64,000 nt of DNA from Thalassospira sp. (lineage in GTDB: Bacteria; Pseudomonadota; Alphaproteobacteria; Rhodospirillales; Thalassospiraceae), in assembly GCF_002709775.1 (NCBI RefSeq), contig NZ_PAQR01000005.1, positions 1 to 64,000 of the forward strand, given 5' to 3'. The position numbers and the translations under genes are program-made. The notes under the pieces are model-generated. The model was not told where the DNA came from and ran no database searches. It saw only the letters and a list, made by a program, of their open reading frames with translations. Of this stretch, positions 8,194 through 16,758 are shown one piece after another. Each line of letters starts with the position of its first letter. The stretch's first letter is position 1.

Positions 8194-9039
8194 ATGGCCG
8201 ATTTTCGCGAACATTTCGTCAAATGCTGTGGCTATGAAGTGCATGTCAGGGCGTGGGGTGATCCGGCCAATCGACCGCTTCTGATGATGCACGGGCTTGC
8301 TCGTCTGGCCGATGACTTTGATCATGTCGCGCCGCATTTCACCGACAAATATTATGTGCTGTGCCCATCCATGATCGGGCGTGGTTTTTCCGGTTGGGCC
8401 AGTGATCCGGATGCGGAATATACCGTGCCCTTCTATGTCGCGCAGATGTTTGAACTGCTTGATCATTTCAACATCGACACCTGCGACTGGATCGGCACAT
8501 CGATGGGCGGGCTTATTGGCCTTTATGCGACAACCGAGGTCGCCGGACGCATCGAAAGGCTGGTGCTAAATGATATCGGCCCGGAACTTGATCCCGATGC
8601 GGTCGCACGCATCAAATCCTATGTCGGGGCGGCACCTGAATTTCAAACAATTGACGAAGTCGAACAGCTCGTCCGGCTTGTTTATGCATCCTTCGGGGTG
8701 GCTGATGACGCCACCTGGGCGTTTTTGGCCTCGCGATCGGTCCGCCGTCTGCCGAATGGCAATTTCATGATGCATTACGACCCGGAAGTCATGCGGGTCT
8801 TTGCCGAACATATTGATAAGTTTGATGCATGGGCCGAATTTGAAGCCCTGCCCTGCCCGGTCATGCTGATCAGCGGCGAGCAATCCGACCTTATTCCCAA
8901 GGCGATTGTCGAGAAGATGAAACAGAAAAAACCGGAAATGCCGGTTTTTGCAGTGGCGAACTGCGGGCACGCTCCCCACTTAAATGATAAAGCGCAAATC
9001 GACGCAATTCGGGACTTTCTGAGCAAGAGCATATCCTGA
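8194..9039 (+). CDS. Alpha/beta-fold hydrolase
   Basis: A 281-residue cytosolic hydrolase with the complete catalytic apparatus of the fold. There is an oxyanion loop LMMHGLAR, the nucleophile elbow GTSMGG with Ser at about residue 103, an acid near ISGEQSD, and the terminal histidine in NCGHAPHL. The SMGG elbow and overall layout are like esterases and C-C bond hydrolases. The substrate is not predictable. It starts after GACAAGGAGCACACC, a strong ribosome binding site, and is in the same direction as the methyltransferase 36 bases upstream, so the two may act on one metabolite (inference). Confidence 0.85.
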   Translation: MADFREHFVKCCGYEVHVRAWGDPANRPLLMMHGLARLADDFDHVAPHFTDKYYVLCPSMIGRGFSGWASDPDAEYTVPFYVAQMFELLDHFNIDTCDWIGTSMGGLIGLYATTEVAGRIERLVLNDIGPELDPDAVARIKSYVGAAPEFQTIDEVEQLVRLVYASFGVADDATWAFLASRSVRRLPNGNFMMHYDPEVMRVFAEHIDKFDAWAEFEALPCPVMLISGEQSDLIPKAIVEKMKQKKPEMPVFAVANCGHAPHLNDKAQIDAIRDFLSKSIS

Positions 9040-9257
9040 CCGGCCAAAGGCCGAAAAAAGGCAGGATCAAGTCACGCCTGAAATCCCCGTCCGTCATAAA
9101 CCCAGCGATATTTGCCGCGCGCCAAGAACGCGGCACGGGTTTAACGGTTGTTGGTTGGGACCGACAAAATCAAACCATTCAAGCGTCCGGGACGGGACGC
9201 AGTCTGGCTGTTGCCTCGAATTTTGTGGTTGTTCAATCACCTGTGGGAACAGGCGAC

Positions 9258-9935
9258 ATGACAAAGCTGCATTGGTTAGATTGGCTAAAAAGACACCGGA
9301 CCGTGACGTTTCTGACGACCTTGCTTTTCGCAGGTCTGGCTCAGAACCCCAGTCTATTGGCTCAAACCATTGAAAATGCGCCGACGTCAAAACCCGGGAT
9401 ACAACTGGTTCCCGGCGGCTCGGCCTTTGGCCCCGGTGGTATTTCATCAACGGTGCCGCACGGCTTTGATCAGAGCTTCACCCCTTCGTCACGCTATGGC
9501 ATTGCACTTGCTCCCACACCAACCGATCCCGAAAACACATCGCAATACTGGCTTGAATTTGGCGGCGTTCCGCGCACGGATCGCGGCATGAATGCGCAGA
9601 TCGGGCTTGGCTATTCGCCATCCCCTGACCTTGGGTTTACGGTCGGTCCGTTTCTGGATCTGGATGCCGCAACGCCGGGCAATGTCGGCATTTACCAGAC
9701 CGACCGGTTTGGCGCCCAACGCCGCATTCGCCCGGGCTTCGGTGGTTCCGGGACGGGTGATGCGCATGATGCCGGGCTTGCAGGGTCGCTATCCTATATG
9801 CCGCTTGAAGATATCTGGATCGGCCTGCATGGGTCGGTTTCGCGCGATCTGACACCCCGTAATTCAGAAGACGGTCTGCTTGATGGCATTGATGCCATGC
9901 TGGGCCTGACCGCACGGTATCGGATCGAATTCTGA
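9258..9935 (+). CDS. Hypothetical secreted or outer-membrane beta-barrel-like protein
   Basis: A 225-residue product. The N-terminus MTKLHWLDWLKRHRTV plus a hydrophobic stretch and LLAQ looks like a signal peptide cleaved at about residue 38. The mature part is rich in Gly, Pro, Asp and aromatic residues in alternating patterns (for example LGYSPSPDLGFTVGPFLDLD and GLTARYRIEF). It ends in phenylalanine, a hallmark of outer-membrane barrels. There are no recognised domains. A GTG at 9225 is an alternative start, but the ATG at 9258 gives a cleaner signal peptide. Function unknown; the barrel assignment is inference from sequence texture. Confidence 0.65.
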   Translation: MTKLHWLDWLKRHRTVTFLTTLLFAGLAQNPSLLAQTIENAPTSKPGIQLVPGGSAFGPGGISSTVPHGFDQSFTPSSRYGIALAPTPTDPENTSQYWLEFGGVPRTDRGMNAQIGLGYSPSPDLGFTVGPFLDLDAATPGNVGIYQTDRFGAQRRIRPGFGGSGTGDAHDAGLAGSLSYMPLEDIWIGLHGSVSRDLTPRNSEDGLLDGIDAMLGLTARYRIEF

Positions 9936-10029
9936 TCTTGCGCGGGCCGGGCAGTTCTGTATGACTGGCTTCTGAGGTCAGGACCGATTAACCTGATCCA
10001 AGGAAACCCAAGGGGACATTCAGACGCGC

Positions 10030-11016
10030 ATGAGCCATTCGCTTCCACCAGAACATGCTGTGCTTGGCGCACCATTTGATGCCTGTAACGATCTGGCCGC
10101 GGCGAAAAACGCCAATCTCTATCGCGCGGCCATGCGTCTTAGCCCGGAACGCCAACGATTCTTTCTGGCTGCCTATGCCTCAATGCGCGTGATTGACGAT
10201 ATCGTCGATGACGGGTTCCTTGAACTGCCTGATGCCCAGCGTGACGCCGAACGCGAAACCGTTCTTGAAACCGTTCATCAATGGCAAGCTCAGGTCATGG
10301 CGGCCAAGGCCGATATGGACAATCCGATGCCCGAAGGCGGCCCGTTGACCGGTGCGGTTTATGACGCGCTCCGCCTTACCCTTGGCCGCAGTGACCTTCC
10401 CGCTGATCCGTGGATCGAACTGGCCGATGCGCTTCATCGCGATATCGCCGAAGAACCGATGGATGAATGGGACGATTTCATCGCCTATTGCGAAGGGGCG
10501 ACGGCTGCACCGGCATCGATCTTTGTTTATCTGCTGTCAGCACGGCATGATCCGGAAATAGGCTATACCTCGCCGCTGACCAATCCGCCACTTTATCACG
10601 CGCGCGATATGGCGATCTTTTGCTATATCATTCATATCCTGCGCGACCTGCCCGAAGACATCAAAGGCCCGGACCGCCTCGTCACCATCCCGTCCGAAAT
10701 GCTGATTGCCGCCGACATCACCCTTGGCGAAATCCGCAATGCGATCGGTCAGGGCAAATATGATGATCTGGACTACCTTGGCAAAATCCTGCTCGAACAC
10801 GCTTGGGAGCATTTTGAAACCGGTCAGGCCCGATCCAGTGAATTGCTGTCGGTTCTTGATACAGACGAGGCCGATACGCTATCGCGCCTCTTCACCGTCT
10901 ATATCGAACTGGCCGGTGCGATGACTGAAAACGGCTATGCCGCGTTCCTCAAGGACCGCGATGCCATTATGCAAAGCACCGCGCAAAACAGCCTGCCCGA
11001 CGTCAAAAAGGATTAG
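10030..11016 (+). CDS. Squalene/phytoene synthase family protein
   Basis: A 328-residue all-helical isoprenoid synthase-type protein. The first aspartate-rich motif is VIDDIVDD (about residue 55). The second, IIHILRDLPED, corresponds to the second metal-binding helix. Both are needed for head-to-head condensation of prenyl diphosphates in this family. YASMRVIDD and the substrate-loop GATAAPASIFVYLL are consistent. It stands alone, without the hopanoid (hpn) or carotenoid (crt) neighbours usual for such enzymes, so the product (squalene, presqualene or phytoene type) is open. A terminator shared with pgk follows. Confidence 0.82.
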   Translation: MSHSLPPEHAVLGAPFDACNDLAAAKNANLYRAAMRLSPERQRFFLAAYASMRVIDDIVDDGFLELPDAQRDAERETVLETVHQWQAQVMAAKADMDNPMPEGGPLTGAVYDALRLTLGRSDLPADPWIELADALHRDIAEEPMDEWDDFIAYCEGATAAPASIFVYLLSARHDPEIGYTSPLTNPPLYHARDMAIFCYIIHILRDLPEDIKGPDRLVTIPSEMLIAADITLGEIRNAIGQGKYDDLDYLGKILLEHAWEHFETGQARSSELLSVLDTDEADTLSRLFTVYIELAGAMTENGYAAFLKDRDAIMQSTAQNSLPDVKKD

Positions 11017-11047
11017 GGTCCGGGGCCTTCCCGAACCCACCAAAAGA

Positions 11048-11072
11048 AAACCCCGCCAGTTTGGCGGGGTTT
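11048..11072. terminator. Bidirectional terminator between squalene synthase-like gene and pgk
   Basis: AACCCCGCCA and TGGCGGGGTT form a GC-rich stem flanked by A-rich sequence on the left and T-rich sequence on the right. It can therefore stop transcripts of both convergent genes. Confidence 0.88.
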
Positions 11073-11098
11073 GTCGTTTTGCATCAAATGCGACAGGC

Positions 11099-12295
11099 TT
11101 AGCTCGCGCGAAGTGCTGCCACACCCGGAAGGGTTTTGCCTTCAAGCCATTCAAGGAAGGCCCCACCAGCCGTCGAGACATAGGAAAATGCCTGATCAGA
11201 ATCGGCATGGCGCAGGGCTGCGACCGTATCACCGCCACCGGCAACCGACAGAAGCTTGCCTGCCTTGGTCAGTTCTGCGGCATGCTGGGCGACCGAAACG
11301 GTTGCGGTATCAAATGGCGTGATTTCAAACGCACCAAGCGGACCGTTCCAGACCAGCGTTTCACAAGACTCGAGACGCTTGTTCAGATCGACAATGGTTT
11401 TGGGCCCCGCATCCAGGATCATGCCGTCTGCGGCAACGTCATTGATGTCGGCAACATCATGCGGTGCGTTGGCGGCGAATTCCTTGGCAACCAGACCATC
11501 AACCGGCAGAACAATTTCGCAATTGGCAGCTTCGGCCTTTTTGAAAATCTCGCGCGCGGTTTCAAGCAGGTCATGCTCACACAGCGACTTGCCAACATTC
11601 ACACCCTTGGCCGCCAAGAAGGTATTGGCCATGCCACCGCCAATCACCAGCTGATCAACCTTGGCAACCAGATTGCCCAGCAGATCAAGCTTGGTGGAAA
11701 TCTTGGCCCCGCCGACAATCGCCATCACCGGATGTTTCGGCGCTTCAAGCGCATTGCCAAGCGCTTCGAGCTCTGCCTGCATCAGACGGCCGGCATAGGC
11801 CGGAAGCGCACGTGCCAGACCCTCGGTCGAGGCATGCGCGCGGTGCGCACAAGAGAACGCGTCATTGACATAAACGTCACCAAGTTTCGCGAGCTCGGCC
11901 ACGAAGGCCGGGTCGTTCTTTTCTTCTTCGGCGTGATAGCGCAGGTTTTCCAGAAGGGCGATTTCGCCATCTGCAAGGCTGTTCACAACGCTTGCCGCCG
12001 CATCACCAATGCAATCATCAGCAAACTTCACCGGACGGCCCAGCTGCTTGGCAAGCGCTTCGGCAACCGGTTTCAGGCTCATTTCCGGAACGCGGGCACC
12101 TTTCGGGCGGCCGAAATGGGTGATCACCACCAGTTTCGCCCCGGCATCTGCCAGTTCGATCAGGCCCGGTACGGTGCGGTCGATACGAGTCGTATCACCC
12201 ACAACACCATCCTTCATCGGAACGTTAAGATCAGCGCGCAGCAAAACGCGCTTGCCAGCGACATTGACACCGTCAAGCGTATTGAAGTCAGCCAT
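11099..12295 (-). CDS. pgk: Phosphoglycerate kinase
   Basis: Transfers phosphate between 1,3-bisphosphoglycerate and ADP in glycolysis, and runs in reverse in gluconeogenesis. The 398-residue protein has the N-domain signature [14 protein letters not shown] and the substrate-binding ITHFGRPKG and [10 protein letters not shown]. The hinge and nucleotide-binding C-domain includes [24 protein letters not shown] and the phosphate loop [12 protein letters not shown]. Length is normal. dapF lies 186 bases upstream on the same strand, and gap or tkt genes are not adjacent. Confidence 0.98.
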   Translation of the reverse strand: MADFNTLDGVNVAGKRVLLRADLNVPMKDGVVGDTTRIDRTVPGLIELADAGAKLVVITHFGRPKGARVPEMSLKPVAEALAKQLGRPVKFADDCIGDAAASVVNSLADGEIALLENLRYHAEEEKNDPAFVAELAKLGDVYVNDAFSCAHRAHASTEGLARALPAYAGRLMQAELEALGNALEAPKHPVMAIVGGAKISTKLDLLGNLVAKVDQLVIGGGMANTFLAAKGVNVGKSLCEHDLLETAREIFKKAEAANCEIVLPVDGLVAKEFAANAPHDVADINDVAADGMILDAGPKTIVDLNKRLESCETLVWNGPLGAFEITPFDTATVSVAQHAAELTKAGKLLSVAGGGDTVAALRHADSDQAFSYVSTAGGAFLEWLEGKTLPGVAALRAS

Positions 12296-12435
12296 TATCT
12301 GAACCTGCTTTTGAGTTTCACAAAAGACGGGATTGGGTGTCCCGACATGGATTGAACCAAATCCTGATGCGCCCTGTTTTGCCCGATCAGCGCCGGGGAC
12401 GCAAGGATGGATGGACTCCGCAAAAATACGGGCCG

Positions 12436-12472
12436 GAAAACCGCAAACGCCATCAAACGGCGCACGGTTTTC
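12436..12472 (-). terminator. Long stem-loop between dapF and pgk
   Basis: GAAAACCG and CGGTTTTC form an outer stem enclosing a smaller CGCC/GGCG stem, just downstream of the dapF stop. On the minus strand a T-rich stretch comes only about a dozen bases later, so termination is uncertain. It may instead be an mRNA processing structure. Confidence 0.35.
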
Positions 12473-12481
12473 GAAATCAGA

Positions 12482-13327
12482 TCAGTGATGCCCCAACAGG
12501 GACGCGTGCAAAAAGCCCGAGAAACTGGTCGCCACCGGACCGGTCATCAGGACGTGATCATCGGGCAGCCATTCAATGGTCAGCGGACCACCATCAAGGA
12601 TCACTTCAACCTTGCGTCCGGTCAGGCCACGGCGCGCGGCCGCAACACCCGCCGCACAGGCACCGGTGCCGCACGCACGGGTTACCCCGACGCCACGTTC
12701 CCAAACCCGCATGCGCAGTGTGTTTTCGTCAATGATGCTGCAAACCTCGATATTGGCGCGTTCCGGGAACATTTCATGATGTTCAAGCACCGGCCCCAGC
12801 TTTTCGATATCAATCGCCTCGGCATCATCAACAAAGAACACCCCGTGCGGGTTGCCAACATTGACCCCGACCGCATCCGAAAGCGGACCCAGCGAAAGCG
12901 GAATGTGATTGGTATCGACCGCTTCGGACAGCGGAATATCACGCCAGTCCAGCTTGACCTGGCCCATATCAACCGTCACCCGACCATCGGCCAGACCATT
13001 GGCATCAAGCAATCCAACAACGGTTTCGATGATGACTTCCTTGCGGCCCAGTTCGCCCATAATCACATTGGCGACACAGCGCGTGGCATTGCCACATGCC
13101 TCGACCTCGCCGCCATCATTGTTGCGGATGCGCATAAAGGCATCGGCCAGATCATCGCGTGCCGGCTCGATGACGATCAGCTGATCACAGCCAACACCGG
13201 TCTTGCGGTCGGCAATGCGGGCCGCGGTCGCGTTATCAAGTTCAAGCACAGCGGGATCGCGTCGTCCGTCAAAGACAACGAAATCATTTCCCAGACCATG
13301 CATTTTGACAAAAGGAATACCGTTCAT
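12482..13327 (-). CDS. dapF: Diaminopimelate epimerase
   Basis: Converts LL- to meso-diaminopimelate for lysine and peptidoglycan synthesis. Family features in the 281-residue product: KMHGLGNDFVV at the N-terminus, the first catalytic cysteine in EACGNATRC (about Cys78), NPHGVFFV, and the second in RACGTGACA (about residue 222). I chose the ATG at 13327, after AAGGCGGGT, because homologues begin just before the KMHGLGNDF block. A GTG at 13363 would add twelve residues. An acetyltransferase-like gene lies 109 bases upstream on the same strand. Confidence 0.97.
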   Translation of the reverse strand: MNGIPFVKMHGLGNDFVVFDGRRDPAVLELDNATAARIADRKTGVGCDQLIVIEPARDDLADAFMRIRNNDGGEVEACGNATRCVANVIMGELGRKEVIIETVVGLLDANGLADGRVTVDMGQVKLDWRDIPLSEAVDTNHIPLSLGPLSDAVGVNVGNPHGVFFVDDAEAIDIEKLGPVLEHHEMFPERANIEVCSIIDENTLRMRVWERGVGVTRACGTGACAAGVAAARRGLTGRKVEVILDGGPLTIEWLPDDHVLMTGPVATSFSGFLHASLLGHH

Positions 13328-13436
13328 ACCCGCCTTATAATCCTGAATGCGCAACGCGTCCACAGGTGGAATCCCCGATGGATAGGGGATTCATGCAACG
13401 ATGATAGATCAGAACGGAAAGGAACTCGAAGGTAAC

Positions 13437-13943
13437 TTAGGCCGACATGCGCGGGGCTGCCGGGGCGCAATAACGCACCTTGCTTGGCGCATAGCCCGAA
13501 CGCGCGAAATAGGTCCTAAGGCGGTCGTCCGGTTCACCAAGCGAGACATAGACATTGCTGCATTCATGCACACGCGCAAGGCGGGACATGGCATCACGCA
13601 TCGCATCCAGCACATAGTCGCCCGACACGATTTCAACCGCCATGACGTTGTCGACATGCAAAACAAGGCCATCGGTCATGTCATCGCGAACATAATAGGA
13701 AAACAGGCCGTGGATATAGCCGCGCTCGTTGGCAATCACGATGATGCCCCGCTGGCGCTGCCAGAGGATGTCATCGGCGTCGGCTTTGGCCCCGACAGAG
13801 TCCTTTGCCACCGGCATGCAATACTGATCGACGAATGCACGCCAACGATCAAATGACATGTCGACTTTCAACATCTGAACCAACGGATAGGTCATATCCG
13901 CGGTCTGTGCTGTAAGTGGAAGTGACTTATAGGCTTCTGACAT
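13437..13943 (-). CDS. GNAT-like acetyltransferase, possibly FNR-controlled
   Basis: A 168-residue protein whose pattern resembles GNAT folds: GIIVIANERGYIHGLFSYYVRDD as central strands, LHVDNVMAVE before the cofactor region, and YFARSGYAPSKVRYC at the end. The usual acetyl-CoA loop QxxGxG/A is not clearly present, so enzymatic activity is unsure. A good ribosome binding site (CAGGATC) precedes the ATG. A perfect FNR box lies at 13997-14010, with a CATGAT -10 at the right distance on this strand, suggesting induction at low oxygen together with the divergent cco operon. No acceptor can be predicted. Confidence 0.65.
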   Translation of the reverse strand: MSEAYKSLPLTAQTADMTYPLVQMLKVDMSFDRWRAFVDQYCMPVAKDSVGAKADADDILWQRQRGIIVIANERGYIHGLFSYYVRDDMTDGLVLHVDNVMAVEIVSGDYVLDAMRDAMSRLARVHECSNVYVSLGEPDDRLRTYFARSGYAPSKVRYCAPAAPRMSA

Positions 13944-13996
13944 GATCCTGCCCTCTAGAATTTATCAGATCATGCCGGAAATAATTCGCGCTCACC

Positions 13997-14010
13997 TTGA
14001 TGTGCATCAA
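13997..14010 (-). promoter_or_regulatory. FNR box facing the acetyltransferase-like gene
   Basis: TTGAT-GTGC-ATCAA is a perfect palindromic match to the FNR/FnrL/Anr consensus TTGAY-N4-RTCAA. Its centre is 41.5 bases from a start site at about 13962 on the minus strand, with CATGAT at 13974-13969 as -10. That is the class II activator geometry. The gene starts at 13943. Confidence 0.75.
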
Positions 14011-14118
14011 CACCTTTTAAGGGTTTGGCGCGCATAAACACAGCCAGTACAGAAGTACCCATCCGAAGGGCCAACACGTTTCCTCCGATTGAATTTCTGA
14101 CGGGTTAGCAAGCCAATA

Positions 14119-14160
14119 TTGACGTAGGTCAATGGCTTTCGGACGAACAGTCCGCATACT
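14119..14160 (+). promoter_or_regulatory. FNR-activated promoter of ccoNOQP
   Basis: TTGAC-GTAG-GTCAA at 14119-14132 is a fully symmetric FNR-type site. CATACT at 14155-14160 is a good -10 and places the start near 14167, exactly 41.5 bases from the box centre, as expected for class II activation. The leader is then about 180 bases and includes a strong hairpin just before ccoN. Confidence 0.82.
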
Positions 14161-14291
14161 CATCGAACGAATTAGGAAACCTCGCCCGGAATAACGCGCC
14201 GCGACATTGAGCCAAGGCGCATTTTGGGTGGGGCTTTTTGTGCAGGTGAACCGAAGATCAAGAAAGGTCGTCGGTTCATCAGGACTATTGA

Positions 14292-14318
14292 AACTGCCCA
14301 AGAGGGTTTTGGGCAGTT
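14292..14318 (+). other. Perfect hairpin in the ccoN leader
   Basis: AACTGCCCAA and TTGGGCAGTT form a 10-bp stem with a seven-base loop, ending 29 bases before the ccoN start codon. No T-run follows, so it is not a simple terminator. It could stabilise the mRNA, act as a processing site or modulate translation. Confidence 0.7.
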
Positions 14319-14347
14319 CACCCGACCACCTTGAACGGGAGTCAAGT

Positions 14348-15820
14348 ATGAGCCAGGGGAGCATGGCACAGGCAGCATCGCCTTCAGTTGCTGTCGATTA
14401 TAATATGGACGTTGTGCGCTGGGCCGCACTTGCGACCGTATTTTGGGGAGTAGTCGGATTTTTGGTGGGTGATGTCATTGCATGGCAGCTCGCCTTTCCG
14501 GTTCTCAATTTTGATACCGAGTTTCTGAACTTCGGACGTCTGCGTCCGCTACACACCTCGGCTGTGATCTTTGCCTTCGGCGGTAACGCGCTGCTGGCAA
14601 CGTCATTCTATGTGGTACAGCGCACCTGCCGTGCACCGCTTTATGGCGGTCGGGCACTTCCGGCGTTCGTGTTCTGGGGTTACCAGCTGTTCATCGTCAT
14701 GGCCGCGATCGGCTATGTCACCGGCACCACGCAGGGTCGCGAATATGCCGAACCGGAATGGTTCGTCGATATCTGGCTGACCATTGTCTGGGTTGGTTAT
14801 CTGGCGATGTTCGTCGGTACCCTGCTCAAACGTAAAGAGCCGCACATCTACGTTGCGAACTGGTTCTATCTGGCCTTTATCGTAACCATTGCGATGCTCC
14901 ATCTGGGCAACAACCTGGCCATTCCGGTCTCGTTCATGGGCGCGAAATCCTATTCGATGTTCTCTGGCGTGCAGGATGCGCTGACCCAGTGGTGGTACGG
15001 CCACAACGCTGTGGGCTTCTTCCTGACGGCTGGCTTCCTCGGCATGATGTACTACTTCATTCCGAAACGTGCCGAACGTCCGGTTTATTCCTATCGCCTG
15101 TCGATCATCCACTTCTGGGCGCTGATCTTCCTGTATATCTGGGCTGGTCCGCACCACCTGCACTACACCGCACTTCCTGACTGGGCACAGACCCTTGGCA
15201 TGACCTTCTCGATCATGCTGTGGATGCCGTCATGGGGCGGGATGATCAACGGTCTGATGACGCTTTCGGGCGCTTGGGACAAACTGCGCACTGACCCGGT
15301 TCTGCGCTTCATGGTGGCTGCTGTCGGTTTCTACGGCATGTCGACCTTCGAAGGCCCGGTCATGTCGATCAAGGCGGTCAACGGCCTGTCGCACTACACC
15401 GACTGGACCATTGGTCACGTGCATTCCGGTGCGCTTGGCTGGGTTGCCTTCGTATCGTTCGGTGCGATCTACTTCCTGATCCCGGTCCTTTGGAACCGTG
15501 AACGCCTGTACTCGATGCGCCTCGTTGCTCATCACTTCTGGCTCGGCACCATCGGGATCGTTCTTTACATCACCTCGATGTGGGTTTCGGGGATCATGCA
15601 GGGCCTGATGTGGCGCGCCTATGACGAGCTTGGCTTCCTGCAGTATTCCTTCATCGAAACTGTCGAGGCAATGCATCCCTACTACATCATTCGTGCAACT
15701 GGTGGCCTGCTGTTCTTGCTGGGTTCGCTGCTGATGGTCTGGAACGTCTATAAGACCATCAAGGGTGACCTCCGTAACGAAGCACCGATCGGCACACCTG
15801 CAACCGTTGCAGCCGAATAA
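14348..15820 (+). CDS. ccoN: Cytochrome c oxidase, cbb3-type, subunit I
   Basis: Catalytic subunit of the high-affinity cbb3 terminal oxidase in the inner membrane; it reduces oxygen to water and pumps protons. The 490-residue protein has about 12 membrane segments. Histidine-rich haem b and CuB regions are visible: [15 protein letters not shown] for the low-spin haem, [25 protein letters not shown], and [10 protein letters not shown] late in the protein. The start at 14348 follows CGGGAGTCAAGT. An upstream in-frame TTG at 14207 would add 47 residues without membrane or family features. It is first gene of ccoNOQP, under the FNR-type promoter upstream. Confidence 0.98.
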   Translation: MSQGSMAQAASPSVAVDYNMDVVRWAALATVFWGVVGFLVGDVIAWQLAFPVLNFDTEFLNFGRLRPLHTSAVIFAFGGNALLATSFYVVQRTCRAPLYGGRALPAFVFWGYQLFIVMAAIGYVTGTTQGREYAEPEWFVDIWLTIVWVGYLAMFVGTLLKRKEPHIYVANWFYLAFIVTIAMLHLGNNLAIPVSFMGAKSYSMFSGVQDALTQWWYGHNAVGFFLTAGFLGMMYYFIPKRAERPVYSYRLSIIHFWALIFLYIWAGPHHLHYTALPDWAQTLGMTFSIMLWMPSWGGMINGLMTLSGAWDKLRTDPVLRFMVAAVGFYGMSTFEGPVMSIKAVNGLSHYTDWTIGHVHSGALGWVAFVSFGAIYFLIPVLWNRERLYSMRLVAHHFWLGTIGIVLYITSMWVSGIMQGLMWRAYDELGFLQYSFIETVEAMHPYYIIRATGGLLFLLGSLLMVWNVYKTIKGDLRNEAPIGTPATVAAE

Positions 15821-15834
15821 GGGGGGAAACAGAG

Positions 15835-16566
15835 ATGCTTCTTAAAAAACACCATATCGTAGAGAAGAACGTCTTCTTTCTGATCCTTGGTATCTTCATG
15901 ACCATCATCATCGGCGGTATCGTTGAAATCGTACCGTTGTTCACGATGGAACAGACCATTGAGAAAGTAGAAGGTGTCCGTCCTTATTCGCCGCTCGAAC
16001 AGGCCGGTCGTAACATCTATATCCGCGAAGGTTGCTATAACTGCCATTCCCAGCAGATTCGTCCGTTCCGTGACGAAGTCGAACGTTATGGCCATTACAG
16101 CCTTGCAGCAGAATCGATGTATGACCATCCGTTCCAGTGGGGTTCAAAACGTACCGGTCCGGATCTGGCCCGTGTTGGTGGCAAATACTCCAACGCATGG
16201 CACGTTGCCCATATGATTGACCCGCGCGCTGTTGTGCCGGAATCGATTATGCCGGGCTATCCGTTCCTGGCGGAACGCAAACTGAATTTCGATGACGCTC
16301 AGGCACATCTCGAGACCCTCAAACTGGTAGGTGTTCCCTACACAGACGAGATGATCGAGGCGGCCAAGGCAGACCTTTACCTGCAGGCCAGCGAGGATGC
16401 GGCCTATGACGATGATTTCCTCGCGCGCTACCCGAATGCGGCAACAGGTGATTTTGACGGCAACCCGGCAGAGCTGACTGAAATGGATGCGCTTGTCGCA
16501 TACCTGCAGGTCCTTGGTCGGATGGTCGACTTCACCACCTACAACCCGCAGATGAACCTGCGCTAA
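15835..16566 (+). CDS. ccoO: Cytochrome c oxidase, cbb3-type, subunit II (mono-haem cytochrome c)
   Basis: Membrane-anchored cytochrome c that passes electrons to ccoN. In the 243-residue product an N-terminal membrane helix (about 12-35) anchors the periplasmic domain. The single haem site is CYNCH in [14 protein letters not shown], and the axial methionine is probably in [24 protein letters not shown] is typical of CcoO. A GGGGGGAAACAGAG ribosome binding site precedes it, 14 bases after ccoN. Confidence 0.98.
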   Translation: MLLKKHHIVEKNVFFLILGIFMTIIIGGIVEIVPLFTMEQTIEKVEGVRPYSPLEQAGRNIYIREGCYNCHSQQIRPFRDEVERYGHYSLAAESMYDHPFQWGSKRTGPDLARVGGKYSNAWHVAHMIDPRAVVPESIMPGYPFLAERKLNFDDAQAHLETLKLVGVPYTDEMIEAAKADLYLQASEDAAYDDDFLARYPNAATGDFDGNPAELTEMDALVAYLQVLGRMVDFTTYNPQMNLR

Positions 16567-16581
16567 CGCTAGGGGATCGTC

Positions 16582-16743
16582 ATGGAATTCTTTACGCAAC
16601 TCGCTGACTTTTTCCGCCCTCTGTGGGGTTTGTGGCTGATGCTGCTGTTCGGCGCGATTATTGCCTGGGTCATGTGGCCTAGCAAAAAGCGCAACCAGGA
16701 CATGGAAGCACATGCGCAGATCCCCTTCCGGGATCAGGATTGA
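16582..16743 (+). CDS. ccoQ: cbb3-type oxidase small subunit IV
   Basis: A 53-residue protein starting MEFFTQLADFFRPLWG, with one membrane helix (LWLMLLFGAIIAWVMW, about 17-32) followed by the positive patch PSKKR and an acidic tail. This is the normal size and layout of CcoQ/FixQ, which stabilises the assembled oxidase. AGGGGATCGTC precedes the ATG. It lies between ccoO (15 bases) and ccoP (15 bases). Confidence 0.93.
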   Translation: MEFFTQLADFFRPLWGLWLMLLFGAIIAWVMWPSKKRNQDMEAHAQIPFRDQD

Positions 16744-16758
16744 GGGGAGAACAGAGCA

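Noticed and set aside
10937-13435. Long plus-strand frames opposite pgk and dapF
   Set aside because: Both opposite genes are certain by conserved motifs, and the shadow proteins have no signature.
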